A stretch of 64,000 nt of DNA. Origin: Nonomuraea soli. Lineage in GTDB: Bacteria > Actinomycetota > Actinomycetes > Streptosporangiales > Streptosporangiaceae. A program made the translations under genes and the position numbers. Below, piece by piece: positions 18,061 to 25,490 of the stretch. How positions within the stretch are numbered: the stretch's first letter is position 1; every line of letters begins with the position of its first letter. The stretch lies in contig NZ_JACDUR010000003.1 of assembly GCF_013761175.1 (NCBI RefSeq), positions 1 through 64,000 on the forward strand. The letters run 5' to 3'. Below the pieces are notes generated by a model. That model had not been told where the DNA came from. It made no database searches and was given only the letters and a program-made list of their open reading frames with translations.

Positions 18061-18959
18061 GCGGTGGCCAGTTTGGTGAAGGCGTCCTCCAGCCGGACCT
18101 CCCTGACCGACAGGTCGCTCACCTCGTATCCGGCGAGCTCCTGGCCGAGCTCGGCGAAGACCGACGCGTCCCACCGGCGCACGCGCAGGCTCAGTTCCCA
18201 GGTGTCGCCGTCGACCGCGACGGTGGCGTCGCGCGGGACGGGATGCGGGCCGCGCCCACGGACCACGACCAGGGCCGCGTAGCCCGCGAGCCCGGTGAAC
18301 GACGCCAGCGGCAGGTCCTCGGCGATCCGCCCGTCCTGGAGAAGCAGCACCCGGTCGGCCAGCTGCTCGACGTCCACCAGCAGATGGCTGGTGAGCAGCA
18401 CGGTCAGCCCGGAGGTACGCAGGTCGCGCACGGTGTCCCTGAGCCGCTGGGCCTCGATCACGTCCAGGCCCACGGTCGGCTCGTCCAGGAGCAGCACCTG
18501 GGGCGAGGCGATGAAGCCGACCGCCAGGTGCAGCCGTTGCCGCATGCCCTTGGAGTAGGTCTGGACCGCGCGGTCGGCCGCCGCGCCCAGGCCGACCCGC
18601 TCCAGGGCGTCGTCCACCCGGGCGCGCAGCCCGCGGCGGCCCAGCCCGGCCAGCATGGCGAAGAAGCGCAGGTTGTCGCGGCCGCTGAGCCGTCCGTAGA
18701 GCCCGCCGTCGCCGCCGAACACCACGCCGGTGACGCTGCGGCAGGCCTTCGCCTCGCCGACCACGTCGTGCCCCATGATCCGGGCGCTTCCCCCGCCGGG
18801 CAGCAGCAACGTGGACAGAATCTTGGTCAGCGTGGTCTTGCCCGCTCCGTTGACCCCGAGCAGGGCGACCACCTCGCCGGAAGCCACCTCGAACGAGACG
18901 TCGTCCAGCGCCCGCACTCCACCGAAGGACCTGCTCAGGCCCTCCACCACGATCGACAC
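18057..18959 (-). CDS. ABC exporter ATP-binding protein of the peptide operon
   Basis: 300 residues from the GTG at 18959 (GGAGG four bases upstream); the longer open frame would read into the upstream hairpin. Walker A GVNGAGKTT, signature here YSKGMRQRLHLAVGF (S-K-G instead of S-G-G, common in DRI/drug-export ATPases), Walker B VLLLDEPTVGLD and H-loop TSHLLVD. The C-terminal 80 residues form the extra domain of ABC-2-linked ATPases. Downstream of the 18-residue peptide and a strong palindrome, so its expression may be lower than that of the peptide. Confidence 0.92.
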   Translation of the reverse strand: MSIVVEGLSRSFGGVRALDDVSFEVASGEVVALLGVNGAGKTTLTKILSTLLLPGGGSARIMGHDVVGEAKACRSVTGVVFGGDGGLYGRLSGRDNLRFFAMLAGLGRRGLRARVDDALERVGLGAAADRAVQTYSKGMRQRLHLAVGFIASPQVLLLDEPTVGLDVIEAQRLRDTVRDLRTSGLTVLLTSHLLVDVEQLADRVLLLQDGRIAEDLPLASFTGLAGYAALVVVRGRGPHPVPRDATVAVDGDTWELSLRVRRWDASVFAELGQELAGYEVSDLSVREVRLEDAFTKLATA

Positions 18960-18975
18960 ACATCCTCCAGAAGGC

Positions 18976-19003
18976 GGGTGGCGGGCCCGCGGGCCCGCCA
19001 CCC
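18976..19003 (-). terminator. Perfect 28-bp palindrome behind peptide B, likely attenuator
   Basis: Half GGGTGGCGGGCCCG (18976-18989) is followed directly by its reverse complement (18990-19003). On the minus strand it begins ten bases after the stop of the 18-residue peptide and ends before the ribosome site of the exporter ATPase. Very GC-rich hairpins between a precursor gene and downstream export genes are common in RiPP operons, where they partly terminate transcription and raise the precursor-to-enzyme ratio. Confidence 0.8.
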
Positions 19004-19013
19004 ACAGACCGAC

Positions 19014-19070
19014 CTACATCGGGTCCGCGTCACAGAACTCGTCCTCGACGATCTCCCACTCGTTGGCCAT
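19014..19070 (-). CDS. Small acidic Cys-containing peptide B, candidate RiPP precursor
   Basis: 18 residues: MANEWEIVEDEFCDADPM. Acidic (seven Asp/Glu), one Trp, one Phe, one Cys six residues from the C-terminus. ATG at 19070 is preceded by GGGAGGGGGTGGAGG. An alternative GTG at 19091 overlaps the stop of the nucleotidyltransferase gene (GTGA, like other joints of this operon) and would add MREGVEE, giving 25 residues. Position between a PqqD-domain gene and an exporter, with an attenuator hairpin behind it, is what supports it. Whether it is substrate, carrier or immunity peptide is not known. Confidence 0.6.
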   Translation of the reverse strand: MANEWEIVEDEFCDADPM

Positions 19071-19087
19071 TTCCTCCACCCCCTCCC

Positions 19088-20128
19088 TCACGTCGCCGTG
19101 TCCGCTGACGACGCGGGCCGCGTCGCCACACCTGATCGGACCAGGCCCTCCACGCAGGAGACGACCTGGTCGGCCGATACGTCGCCGTATCCGGCAGCCT
19201 GGAGTTCGCCGGCGATCACCTCGGGCGCGCGGCCGTCGAGCCTGATCCACACCGCGGCGACGAGCTCGGTCACCCGCATGCTCTTGCCGGGGCCGGACAG
19301 CGCCCACCGGTCCGCGAACCGCTGCAGCCCGAAAGCCGGATCGCGCAGGGAATGGCCGGTCCTGCCGGTACCGAGGACCGGCAGCGACTCCAGCGGCTTG
19401 TCCCATCCGTGGACCAGCGACCAGCCGCTCAACGCGGCGGCCGCGTGAAGCCTGGCCGCCACGTCGGGTTCCGGCTGGTTCAGCAGCCCCCACAGCTCGG
19501 GGGTGAGCAGGCCTGACCTGCCCAGGCGCCGCAGCAGGAACCGGTCCATGGCGTAGATGTCGCCGGTGCTCGCGAGGGCGACCTCCAGAGCCGCCTTCAG
19601 CGCCAGCAGCGCCGCGTGTGAAGCCCCGAAGGTGTCGTCGAAGGCGAGCATGCCCGCCGCGTCCTCGGCGTTCCTGGCCACCTTGTGCATGAAGTTGGCC
19701 ATGACGACCTGCCTGGCCACCTCCGTGTCGCAGCGGGCCAGCAGGTCGGAGCACTCGTCGTCGGCCAGCAGGACGGTGCCGCTCGCGAGCCGGACGAAGT
19801 TCCACAGCTGCTCGAACGTCAGCGTGGACTGCGCCCGCGAGGCCGCCGTCGCGACGTAGGCCTCCGCCAGCGACACGTACTCCAGCAGCACCTGCCTGGG
19901 CACCAGCGTGAGCTGGACCTCGACCCCGTCGTGGGCGAACGTGCGGCGCGGCAGCGAGGCGCCCTCGCGCAGCACCACGTGCACGTCGGTGTCGGAGTAG
20001 GCGTGCCCGAGCCCGGCGGCCCTGCTCCCGGAAAGGACCGCGACCCCGAACACCTCGGAGCCGCCCAGCGACTCCAGGACCGCCCGGACGGCGGCCACCT
20101 GATGCGGGTCGTACGTGCCGAGTCTCAT
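19088..20128 (-). CDS. Nucleotidyltransferase with PqqD-like C-terminal domain
   Basis: 346 residues from the ATG at 20128, which overlaps the TldD stop. Residues about 25-110 are a minimal nucleotidyltransferase: VLSGSRAAGLGHAYSDTDVH, with Gly34-Ser35 and Asp46/Asp48 as the GS...DxD metal site. The middle is mostly helical. Residues about 265-335 (GKSMRVTELVAAVWIRLDGR, then APEVIAGELQAAGYG and VVSCVEGLVRSGVA) have the layout of PqqD, the peptide-recognition fold that binds RiPP leaders. A transferase with its own leader-binding domain would add a nucleotide, or use one as activator, on the peptide. The NTase call is firm, the PqqD call moderate. Confidence 0.8.
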   Translation of the reverse strand: MRLGTYDPHQVAAVRAVLESLGGSEVFGVAVLSGSRAAGLGHAYSDTDVHVVLREGASLPRRTFAHDGVEVQLTLVPRQVLLEYVSLAEAYVATAASRAQSTLTFEQLWNFVRLASGTVLLADDECSDLLARCDTEVARQVVMANFMHKVARNAEDAAGMLAFDDTFGASHAALLALKAALEVALASTGDIYAMDRFLLRRLGRSGLLTPELWGLLNQPEPDVAARLHAAAALSGWSLVHGWDKPLESLPVLGTGRTGHSLRDPAFGLQRFADRWALSGPGKSMRVTELVAAVWIRLDGRAPEVIAGELQAAGYGDVSADQVVSCVEGLVRSGVATRPASSADTAT

Positions 20129-21225
20129 GCCACCCCTACCGGAACGTCGGCGAACACAGTGGTCGGGGCGCCGCTCTCGACGAGGACGGCGTGCCCGTGC
20201 TTGAGGCAGAGGCTGGGGTGCCACTCCACGTCGGAGCCCACCCCCGCCAGCCGGCCGAGCAGGTCTTCGAGTCCCATCCGGATCTCCCCGCCGACGCCCA
20301 GCGACGTACGGCCCAGCGTGAGGACCACCTCGCGCGTGGCGGGGTTCATCCGGCCCCAGGCGACGCTCTCCACGTGCAGCCCGGCCGCCACGTCGCCGGA
20401 GTCGCCCGGTTCGAGCAGCAGCCTGGCCAGCCGCGGCACCGGGGTCTCACCGTGCCAGGGGGCCAGGGCATGACCGGTGGGGACCCTGCCCGACAGAGCC
20501 GCGTACTTCCTGGAGGTCAGCACTCCCACGACGTTGCCCTGCCGTACCAGGTCGACCGGGCCCGAGGCCGAGCCCTCGTCGTCGGCGCCGGAGGCGAGCC
20601 CGAGATCGCGCGCCGACAGCAGGTCGGGCCCGATGCGCTGCTCCAGCGAGCGGAAGGACCTCACGTAGTTGTCGGCCTCGACCAGATGCCCGACCGCCTC
20701 GTGGAGCAGGACGCCCGAGGCGGCCGGCGAGAAGCTGACAAGGCCGCTGTAGCCCGGGAAGTCGGGTGCGGCGGCGAGGTCGGCGGCCCGTGCGGAGGCG
20801 GTGGCGAAGGCCTCGGCGACCGCGTCGGCCGAGATGCCGGCCAGTCCGTCGGCGGACAGCACCGCCGAGCGTCCCTGCCGTCCGATCGGCACGCTCGCCT
20901 TGTCGCCCACGATCGCGCTGACCCGCGCGTGGCCGCGGCCGTTGCGCCAGGAGGACTCCACGATCGCGCGCCGCCCGCAGGCGCGGGCCACCCGCACCAG
21001 TTCGTGCGCCCTGGCGACCTCCGCCGGGAACGGGTCCGTCCAGTCCTCACGGCGCACGCCGGCCGGCAGCAACCGCGCGTCGCGGTCCAGGTCCGCGAGA
21101 CTCGATCCCACCACCGTCCCGTACGGCCCGGCGTCCAGCACGTACTGCGCCCTGGTCGAGGCCACGGCGTCGTCACCCAGCTGGAAGCGCAGGTGGAAGG
21201 CGCAGGAGACGGGGAGGTCAGCCAC
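20125..21225 (-). CDS. TldD-like metalloprotease, short form
   Basis: 366 residues, about 100 shorter than TldD. Metal motif HEAVGH (H175-E176...H180) in GVLLHEAVGHLVEADN, then DDEGSASGPVDLVRQGNVVG and LTSRKYA, which match the TldD core. TldD normally works with TldE to cut unfolded leader peptides (microcin B17, CcdA); no TldE gene is present here, so it would act alone or with a distant partner. Located between BtpA-like and nucleotidyltransferase genes; overlaps both. Likely the leader protease of the peptide pathway, by analogy. Confidence 0.88.
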   Translation of the reverse strand: MADLPVSCAFHLRFQLGDDAVASTRAQYVLDAGPYGTVVGSSLADLDRDARLLPAGVRREDWTDPFPAEVARAHELVRVARACGRRAIVESSWRNGRGHARVSAIVGDKASVPIGRQGRSAVLSADGLAGISADAVAEAFATASARAADLAAAPDFPGYSGLVSFSPAASGVLLHEAVGHLVEADNYVRSFRSLEQRIGPDLLSARDLGLASGADDEGSASGPVDLVRQGNVVGVLTSRKYAALSGRVPTGHALAPWHGETPVPRLARLLLEPGDSGDVAAGLHVESVAWGRMNPATREVVLTLGRTSLGVGGEIRMGLEDLLGRLAGVGSDVEWHPSLCLKHGHAVLVESGAPTTVFADVPVGVA

Positions 21226-21991
21226 GGCCGAGGCTCTTCATGAACTGCTGTACCCGGCCCTCGTCCACCGGATTGGCGGCCAGCCCGTCGACCTTGAAGT
21301 AGCTGCCCACGATGAACCCGTCGGCGTGGTCGTGGACCCGGTCCACGTTGTCCGGCGTGACCCCGCTGCCCACGTAGACCGGGCCCTTCGTTCGGGAACG
21401 CGCGGCGATCAGGTCGTCGGGGGCGGTCTCCAGCCCGGTCAGCTCGCCGGACACGATGATCCCGTCCGCCAGCGCCGTCAGGTCCCGCACCTCGGTGGCC
21501 AGGTCCGGGTACGCGAACGGCTGGGAGTGCTTCACCCCGGCGTCGGCCAGCACCGCCACGTCCGCCTGGAGCGTGCGGCGCAGGCGCATCGTCTCGTGGC
21601 TGCTGCCGGTCAGCACACCCTGCGCCGCCAGCACCGCGCCCGCGTGCACGTTCACCCGCACGAACCGGGCCCCCGCCGACACCGCCACGGCCAGCGCGGC
21701 GTGCGCGTCGTTGCGCAGCACCGCCACCCCGACCGGCACGCTGGAGGCCCGCACGATCTCGCGGGTCACGCCCGCCATGATCGCCACGGTCTCCGCGGGT
21801 ACGGCCTGCGGGTAGAAGGGCAGGTCACCCGCGTTCTCCACGAGCAGGGCGTCCACGCCCGCGCGCAGGAAGACCTCGGTCTCCCTCAGCGCGCGCTCGT
21901 AGATGGCCTCGACGTCGCCGCCGTAACGCGGGGAACCGGGTGTGGGCAGCAGGTGGACGCAGGCGATGACCGCCTTGCCGGGCAGGTTCAC
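21218..21991 (-). CDS. BtpA/SgcQ family TIM-barrel protein
   Basis: 257 residues from the GTG at 21991, overlapping the upstream stop (GTGA). BtpA-type blocks: VIACVHLLPTPGSPRYGGD, AGVDALLVENAGDLPFYP, ALAVAVSAGARFVRVNVHAG and GPVYVGSGVTPDNVDRVHDH. The C-terminal GSG-x-x-P-x-N segment resembles the phosphate-binding loop of indole-glycerol-phosphate-synthase-like barrels. Biochemical function of the family is unsettled. Placed next to an OMP-decarboxylase-like barrel, it might act on a phosphorylated sugar or nucleotide; inference only. Confidence 0.87.
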   Translation of the reverse strand: MNLPGKAVIACVHLLPTPGSPRYGGDVEAIYERALRETEVFLRAGVDALLVENAGDLPFYPQAVPAETVAIMAGVTREIVRASSVPVGVAVLRNDAHAALAVAVSAGARFVRVNVHAGAVLAAQGVLTGSSHETMRLRRTLQADVAVLADAGVKHSQPFAYPDLATEVRDLTALADGIIVSGELTGLETAPDDLIAARSRTKGPVYVGSGVTPDNVDRVHDHADGFIVGSYFKVDGLAANPVDEGRVQQFMKSLGRG

Positions 21992-22698
21992 GACATCTCC
22001 GCCGTGACCTCGAGGGCGGCGGCGACCCGGTCGGGCGCGTCCAGGATGCGGCGGCCCACCACCAGCAGGCTGGAGCCGGCCGCCACCGCCTCGGCGTGCG
22101 TGCCGGTGCGGCGGTGGTCGTCGTCGCTCTGGCCGGGCGAGCGGGCGCCGGGGGTGACGAAGAAGAAGTCGTCGGGCACGACGCCGCGCACCAGCGGGAT
22201 CTCCGGCGGCGCGCACACCATGCCGTCGAGCCCCGCCTTGGCGGCCAGAGCGGCGCGGCTGCGCAGCTCGTCCTCGACGGAGCCGGGCACGTTGAGCTCG
22301 TCGTTGAGCACCTGCTGGTCGACGCTGGTCAGCAGGGTGACGCCGACCAGCTTGGGACGCGCGGTCCCGAGCTCGGCCGCCTGCGCGTCGGCGGAGGCGG
22401 CGGCGGTGCGCATCATCTCGATGCCGCCCGCGGTGTGCAGGGTGACCAGGTGCACGCCCAGGCGGGTGACCGCGCGGGCGTACCCGGCGAGGGTGTTGGG
22501 GATGTCGTGCAGCTTCAGGTCGAGGAAGACCTTCACGTCCCGGGCGAGGATCTCGCGGACCAGGTCGGGACCGTGCAGAGTGAAGGCGGAGTTCACCTTG
22601 AACCAGCCCACGTGCTCCTTGAGCTCGTCGACCAGCGCGAGGATCTCGTCGCGGCCGGACATGTCGAGGGCGAGGCAGAGCCTGTCGTCGGCGGGCAT
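21988..22698 (-). CDS. Orotidine-5'-phosphate decarboxylase family protein
   Basis: 236 residues. Catalytic array DLKLHDIPNT (D60-x-K62-x-x-D65), substrate loop LLTSVDQ, VTPGARSPGQSDDDHRRTGT and the phosphate-binding end VVGRRIL, as in group 1 OMP decarboxylases. Canonical reaction: OMP to UMP plus CO2 in the cytoplasm. Finding it inside a peptide-modification operon, apart from a de novo pyr operon, suggests a dedicated role: making UMP or a related nucleotide for the product, or decarboxylating an orotate-derived group. Starts one base after the M20 peptidase stop. Confidence 0.88.
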   Translation of the reverse strand: MPADDRLCLALDMSGRDEILALVDELKEHVGWFKVNSAFTLHGPDLVREILARDVKVFLDLKLHDIPNTLAGYARAVTRLGVHLVTLHTAGGIEMMRTAAASADAQAAELGTARPKLVGVTLLTSVDQQVLNDELNVPGSVEDELRSRAALAAKAGLDGMVCAPPEIPLVRGVVPDDFFFVTPGARSPGQSDDDHRRTGTHAEAVAAGSSLLVVGRRILDAPDRVAAALEVTAEMS

Positions 22699-22699
22699 C

Positions 22700-23860
22700 T
22701 CAGTTCTCCAGCGGTGACGGGGTGAGCAGGCGGCGGAAGATCTCGGTCGCGGCGTCGAGCTCGGCCAGCGGCACGCCCTCTTCCCAGGCGTGCGAGAAGC
22801 GGGCGTCGCCGGGGCCGAAGACCAGGGCGGCGTCCGCGAAGGAGGCCAGGACACCGGCTTCGCTTCCGTAGGAGAAACCTTCCGGCTCGCAGCGACCGGC
22901 GACCTGGCGGACGTGGCCGAGGAACTCGGCGACGAGGGGGGTGTCCACGTCGGCCGCGTTGGGCGGGGAGACGAAGGTCAGCTCGTCCATGACGAAGTCG
23001 GTGTCGATCAGGGTGCGCAGGTCGCGGTCGACCTGTCGCGCGAAGGCCCGGCCTCCGGCCTCGGAGGGGGGCGTCGCTTCCGGCAGGAATCGGCCGTCGA
23101 ACCAGACGACCACCTCGCGCGCGGCGAGGTTCATGCCGCCGTCGCTGGCGATGCGGGTCACCGTCACGGTCGGCGCCCCCAGCATCGGCGCGGGGGGCTG
23201 CCCGGCGTAGCGGCGGTTGAGCACGCCCACCGCCTCGACCAGCCGGGCTGCCTCGGTGATCGCCGTCTTCTCCGTCGGATAGGCGGCGTGGGCAGCGGGG
23301 CCGCTCACCCGCCAGGAGCCACGCACGATGCCCTTCTGCGTCACGACCGGGATCAGGTTGCTGGGCTCGCCGGTGATCGCCAGCGTGGGCCTGACCTGCA
23401 GCGCCGCCAGGGCCTTGACGCCCAGCATCAGGCATTCCTCGTCGAGGGTCGCCACCAGGTGGGTCTCGCGGCGGTGCTCGGCGCGGGCGGCCGTGAGGAA
23501 GGCCGTGGTCATGGCGGCCAGCACGCCCTTGGCGTCGGCGCTGCCCCTGCCGTACAGCATGCCGTCCTTGACGACGGCCTGGTAGGCGGCGTGGGGACCG
23601 CCGGCGGGGTAGGTGTCCATGTGGCCGGTCAGCATGACGACCGCGTCGTCGGCCTCTCCCGCGCGGGCGATACGGGCGACCACGTTGCAGCGGCCGTCCT
23701 TGACCTCCTGCAACTCCGCGTCGACGCCCTCGGCGCGCAGGTAGTCGGCCAGGAAGGCGGCGACCCGGCGTTCGTCGTCGTCCGGTGTGGCGCCGGGCAG
23801 CAACGGGTTGACGCTGGGGATGCCGACCAGGCCGGCCAGGAGCTCAGCCGCGCTCAGCAT
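22700..23860 (-). CDS. M20 family metallopeptidase (ArgE/DapE-like)
   Basis: 386 residues from the ATG at 23860; an upstream start would lengthen the 17-base overlap with the kinase gene. Metal and catalytic sites: GHMDTYPAGG (H80, D82), YGRGSADAKGVLAAM, base Glu in LDEECLM, dimer-domain AHAAYPTEKTAI and a late His (FSHAWEEG). Family members deacylate amino acids or cut dipeptides and act as carboxypeptidases. In this operon it may trim or deacylate the peptide product; substrate unknown. Confidence 0.9.
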   Translation of the reverse strand: MLSAAELLAGLVGIPSVNPLLPGATPDDDERRVAAFLADYLRAEGVDAELQEVKDGRCNVVARIARAGEADDAVVMLTGHMDTYPAGGPHAAYQAVVKDGMLYGRGSADAKGVLAAMTTAFLTAARAEHRRETHLVATLDEECLMLGVKALAALQVRPTLAITGEPSNLIPVVTQKGIVRGSWRVSGPAAHAAYPTEKTAITEAARLVEAVGVLNRRYAGQPPAPMLGAPTVTVTRIASDGGMNLAAREVVVWFDGRFLPEATPPSEAGGRAFARQVDRDLRTLIDTDFVMDELTFVSPPNAADVDTPLVAEFLGHVRQVAGRCEPEGFSYGSEAGVLASFADAALVFGPGDARFSHAWEEGVPLAELDAATEIFRRLLTPSPLEN

Positions 23861-24542
23861 CGCTGCCCGCACAGTCGCTCGTGGGCCCGGCGTCACTGTC
23901 CGCGGAGGCGTCGGCGTCGGGGCCCATGTGGGCGATCATGGCCTTGGTGACCTCGTCGCGGCCCATCGTGCCGTCGATCACGGTGAGCTCGTCGCCCAGC
24001 CGCTCGTACGTCCCGGTGATCGACTCGATCCGCGCGGTCGTCTTCTCCTCGTGCTTCAGCTTGTCCCCGTCACGGGCACGCAGGCGCCGCACCAGGTCCT
24101 CGGCGGGCAGACGCAGGTAGAACGCGTGGTCAGGACGCGGGACGCCCTCGTTGATCGTGACGAGGAAGTCGAGATCGACCCCCCGGTGCACGAAGACGCC
24201 GAACGTGGCGTAGACGTAGCGGTCGCAGAGCACGACCGCTCCCCTGGCCAGCGCCGGGTCCACCACCTCCATGACGTGGCGTCGGCGGTCGGCCGCCGAC
24301 AGCAGGGCCAGCACGTGCGCGGTCTCGGCCGAGCCGCCCTGGTCGTGGAAGACCTGGACCTCGGACAACTCGCGGTACCAGTCGGTGGGCTGCCTGGTTT
24401 CCACCACCTCGCGGCCCTGGGCGCGGAAATGGTCGCCCAGCCGCTCGATCTGGGTGGTCTTGCCGGAGCCGTCGAAGCCGACCACGGAAATCAGCAGGCC
24501 GCGGCCGCCGCGCTCGCGGCGGAAAACCCGCTCGATGCTCAT
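23844..24542 (-). CDS. dTMP-kinase-like P-loop nucleotide kinase
   Basis: 232 residues. P-loop VVGFDGSGKTTQIERLGDHF (GFDGSGKT at 22-29), VVLCDRYVYATFGV with the DRY base-binding block, and ADRRRH. The usual EPG motif of thymidylate kinase is replaced by RQPTDW, and the C-terminal 25 residues are Asp/Ser/Gly-rich and look disordered. So it phosphorylates a nucleotide or another small acceptor rather than necessarily dTMP. Start ATG overlaps the stop of the HQxxH gene. A nucleotide kinase beside an OMP-decarboxylase homologue and a nucleotidyltransferase hints at a nucleotide supply line. Confidence 0.85.
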   Translation of the reverse strand: MSIERVFRRERGGRGLLISVVGFDGSGKTTQIERLGDHFRAQGREVVETRQPTDWYRELSEVQVFHDQGGSAETAHVLALLSAADRRRHVMEVVDPALARGAVVLCDRYVYATFGVFVHRGVDLDFLVTINEGVPRPDHAFYLRLPAEDLVRRLRARDGDKLKHEEKTTARIESITGTYERLGDELTVIDGTMGRDEVTKAMIAHMGPDADASADSDAGPTSDCAGSDAERG

Positions 24543-25420
24543 TTCTTCAGCTCCCGGATGCAGTCGTGAATGGCGAGGCCGGTTTCTGAGAAAATCTCGG
24601 CGGCGTGCGGGGAAATCAATTCCAGGTCGATTTCGTGGCGCTCTCCCGTTTCTTTGAGGCGCTCCGCGAAATCGGCTCGTTCCGCCTCCGCCGGCAGGTC
24701 TCCGGCGAGCAGGGCGGTGTAGACCTGGCATTCCATGGACTCGGTGTAGAGCCCGTGGAAGGCGTCGTAGAGGGCGCGCGGGTCGTCGCCGCCGACATAG
24801 CCGGAGAGCGAGTCCTCGGGGTCGCCGGTGAAGAAGTCGCCCCGGCTCAGGGTGGCCTCGCTGAAGAGCACGTGGCCGCCCTGGTGGGTGAGCTGCTCGA
24901 CGAAGTAGGCGGGACCCGCGCCGGCCGGGGTGTTGAGGAAGATCATGCCGTGCATGCCGAGAGCGGCGAAGGACTCGGCGTCCGGGTGGCGGAAGAGCAG
25001 CACCGCCCTGAGCGACTCGGTGAGCGCCTCGTGGAAGACCGGGCGCACCGCCGCGATCAGGGCCAGGGCCCGCTCCAGGGCGGGCAGGTGGGAGGCGGGA
25101 TCCTCGACCAGGCTGAGCTCCTCCGGCCGGTCCAGGTTGTCCGCCAGGAAGGCGGCCAGGATCGGGTCCAGGCCGGTGACCAGCTCGATTGTCGTGCCGG
25201 GCACGACGGTCACGTCGCGGGGGCCGTGCAGCAACCCGGTGAGGGTCGCGCGGTCGATGCCGCCCTGGGCGAGCTGGGTGTAGAGGCGGGGCTCGAAGTA
25301 GGCGGCGGTCTGCGCCTGCTCCACCTCGGGCTCGGCCTCGTGGGACAGCATCCGCATGGCCTCGGCCAGCTCGGCTCGGCCTTCGCGGCGCCGGTCCCCG
25401 AGGATCTCGTCGAGGAGCAT
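24539..25420 (-). CDS. HExxH-type peptide-modification protein (HQxxH variant)
   Basis: 293 residues. The segment FVEQLTHQGGHVLF (H179-Q180-G-G-H183) followed by DDPRALYDAFHGLYTE (His222) matches the layout of the HEXXH-motif peptide-modification family, in which some members are alpha-ketoglutarate-dependent peptide beta-hydroxylases and which also occurs as a domain attached to FxsB radical SAM proteins. Here the Glu is replaced by Gln. N-terminal 120 residues are helical. It directly follows the 26-residue peptide gene and its hairpin, so it would be the first modifying enzyme. Whether the Q variant is active is open. Confidence 0.7.
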   Translation of the reverse strand: MLLDEILGDRRREGRAELAEAMRMLSHEAEPEVEQAQTAAYFEPRLYTQLAQGGIDRATLTGLLHGPRDVTVVPGTTIELVTGLDPILAAFLADNLDRPEELSLVEDPASHLPALERALALIAAVRPVFHEALTESLRAVLLFRHPDAESFAALGMHGMIFLNTPAGAGPAYFVEQLTHQGGHVLFSEATLSRGDFFTGDPEDSLSGYVGGDDPRALYDAFHGLYTESMECQVYTALLAGDLPAEAERADFAERLKETGERHEIDLELISPHAAEIFSETGLAIHDCIRELKK

Positions 25421-25446
25421 GTTCTTCTCTCACTCACCTTCCGGAC

Positions 25447-25479
25447 CACGGCGGCCGGCCTCGCGCGGCGGCCGCCGTG
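25447..25479 (-). terminator. GC-rich hairpin behind peptide A, likely attenuator
   Basis: Perfect 11-base arms CACGGCGGCCG (25447-25457) and CGGCCGCCGTG (25469-25479) around an 11-base loop. On the minus strand it starts 11 bases after the stop of the 26-residue peptide and lies before the HQxxH gene. Same arrangement as behind peptide B. No T-run follows, so partial termination or 3'-end stabilisation of the short peptide transcript is the likely effect. Confidence 0.75.
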
Positions 25480-25490
25480 ATCGTGTCGGA

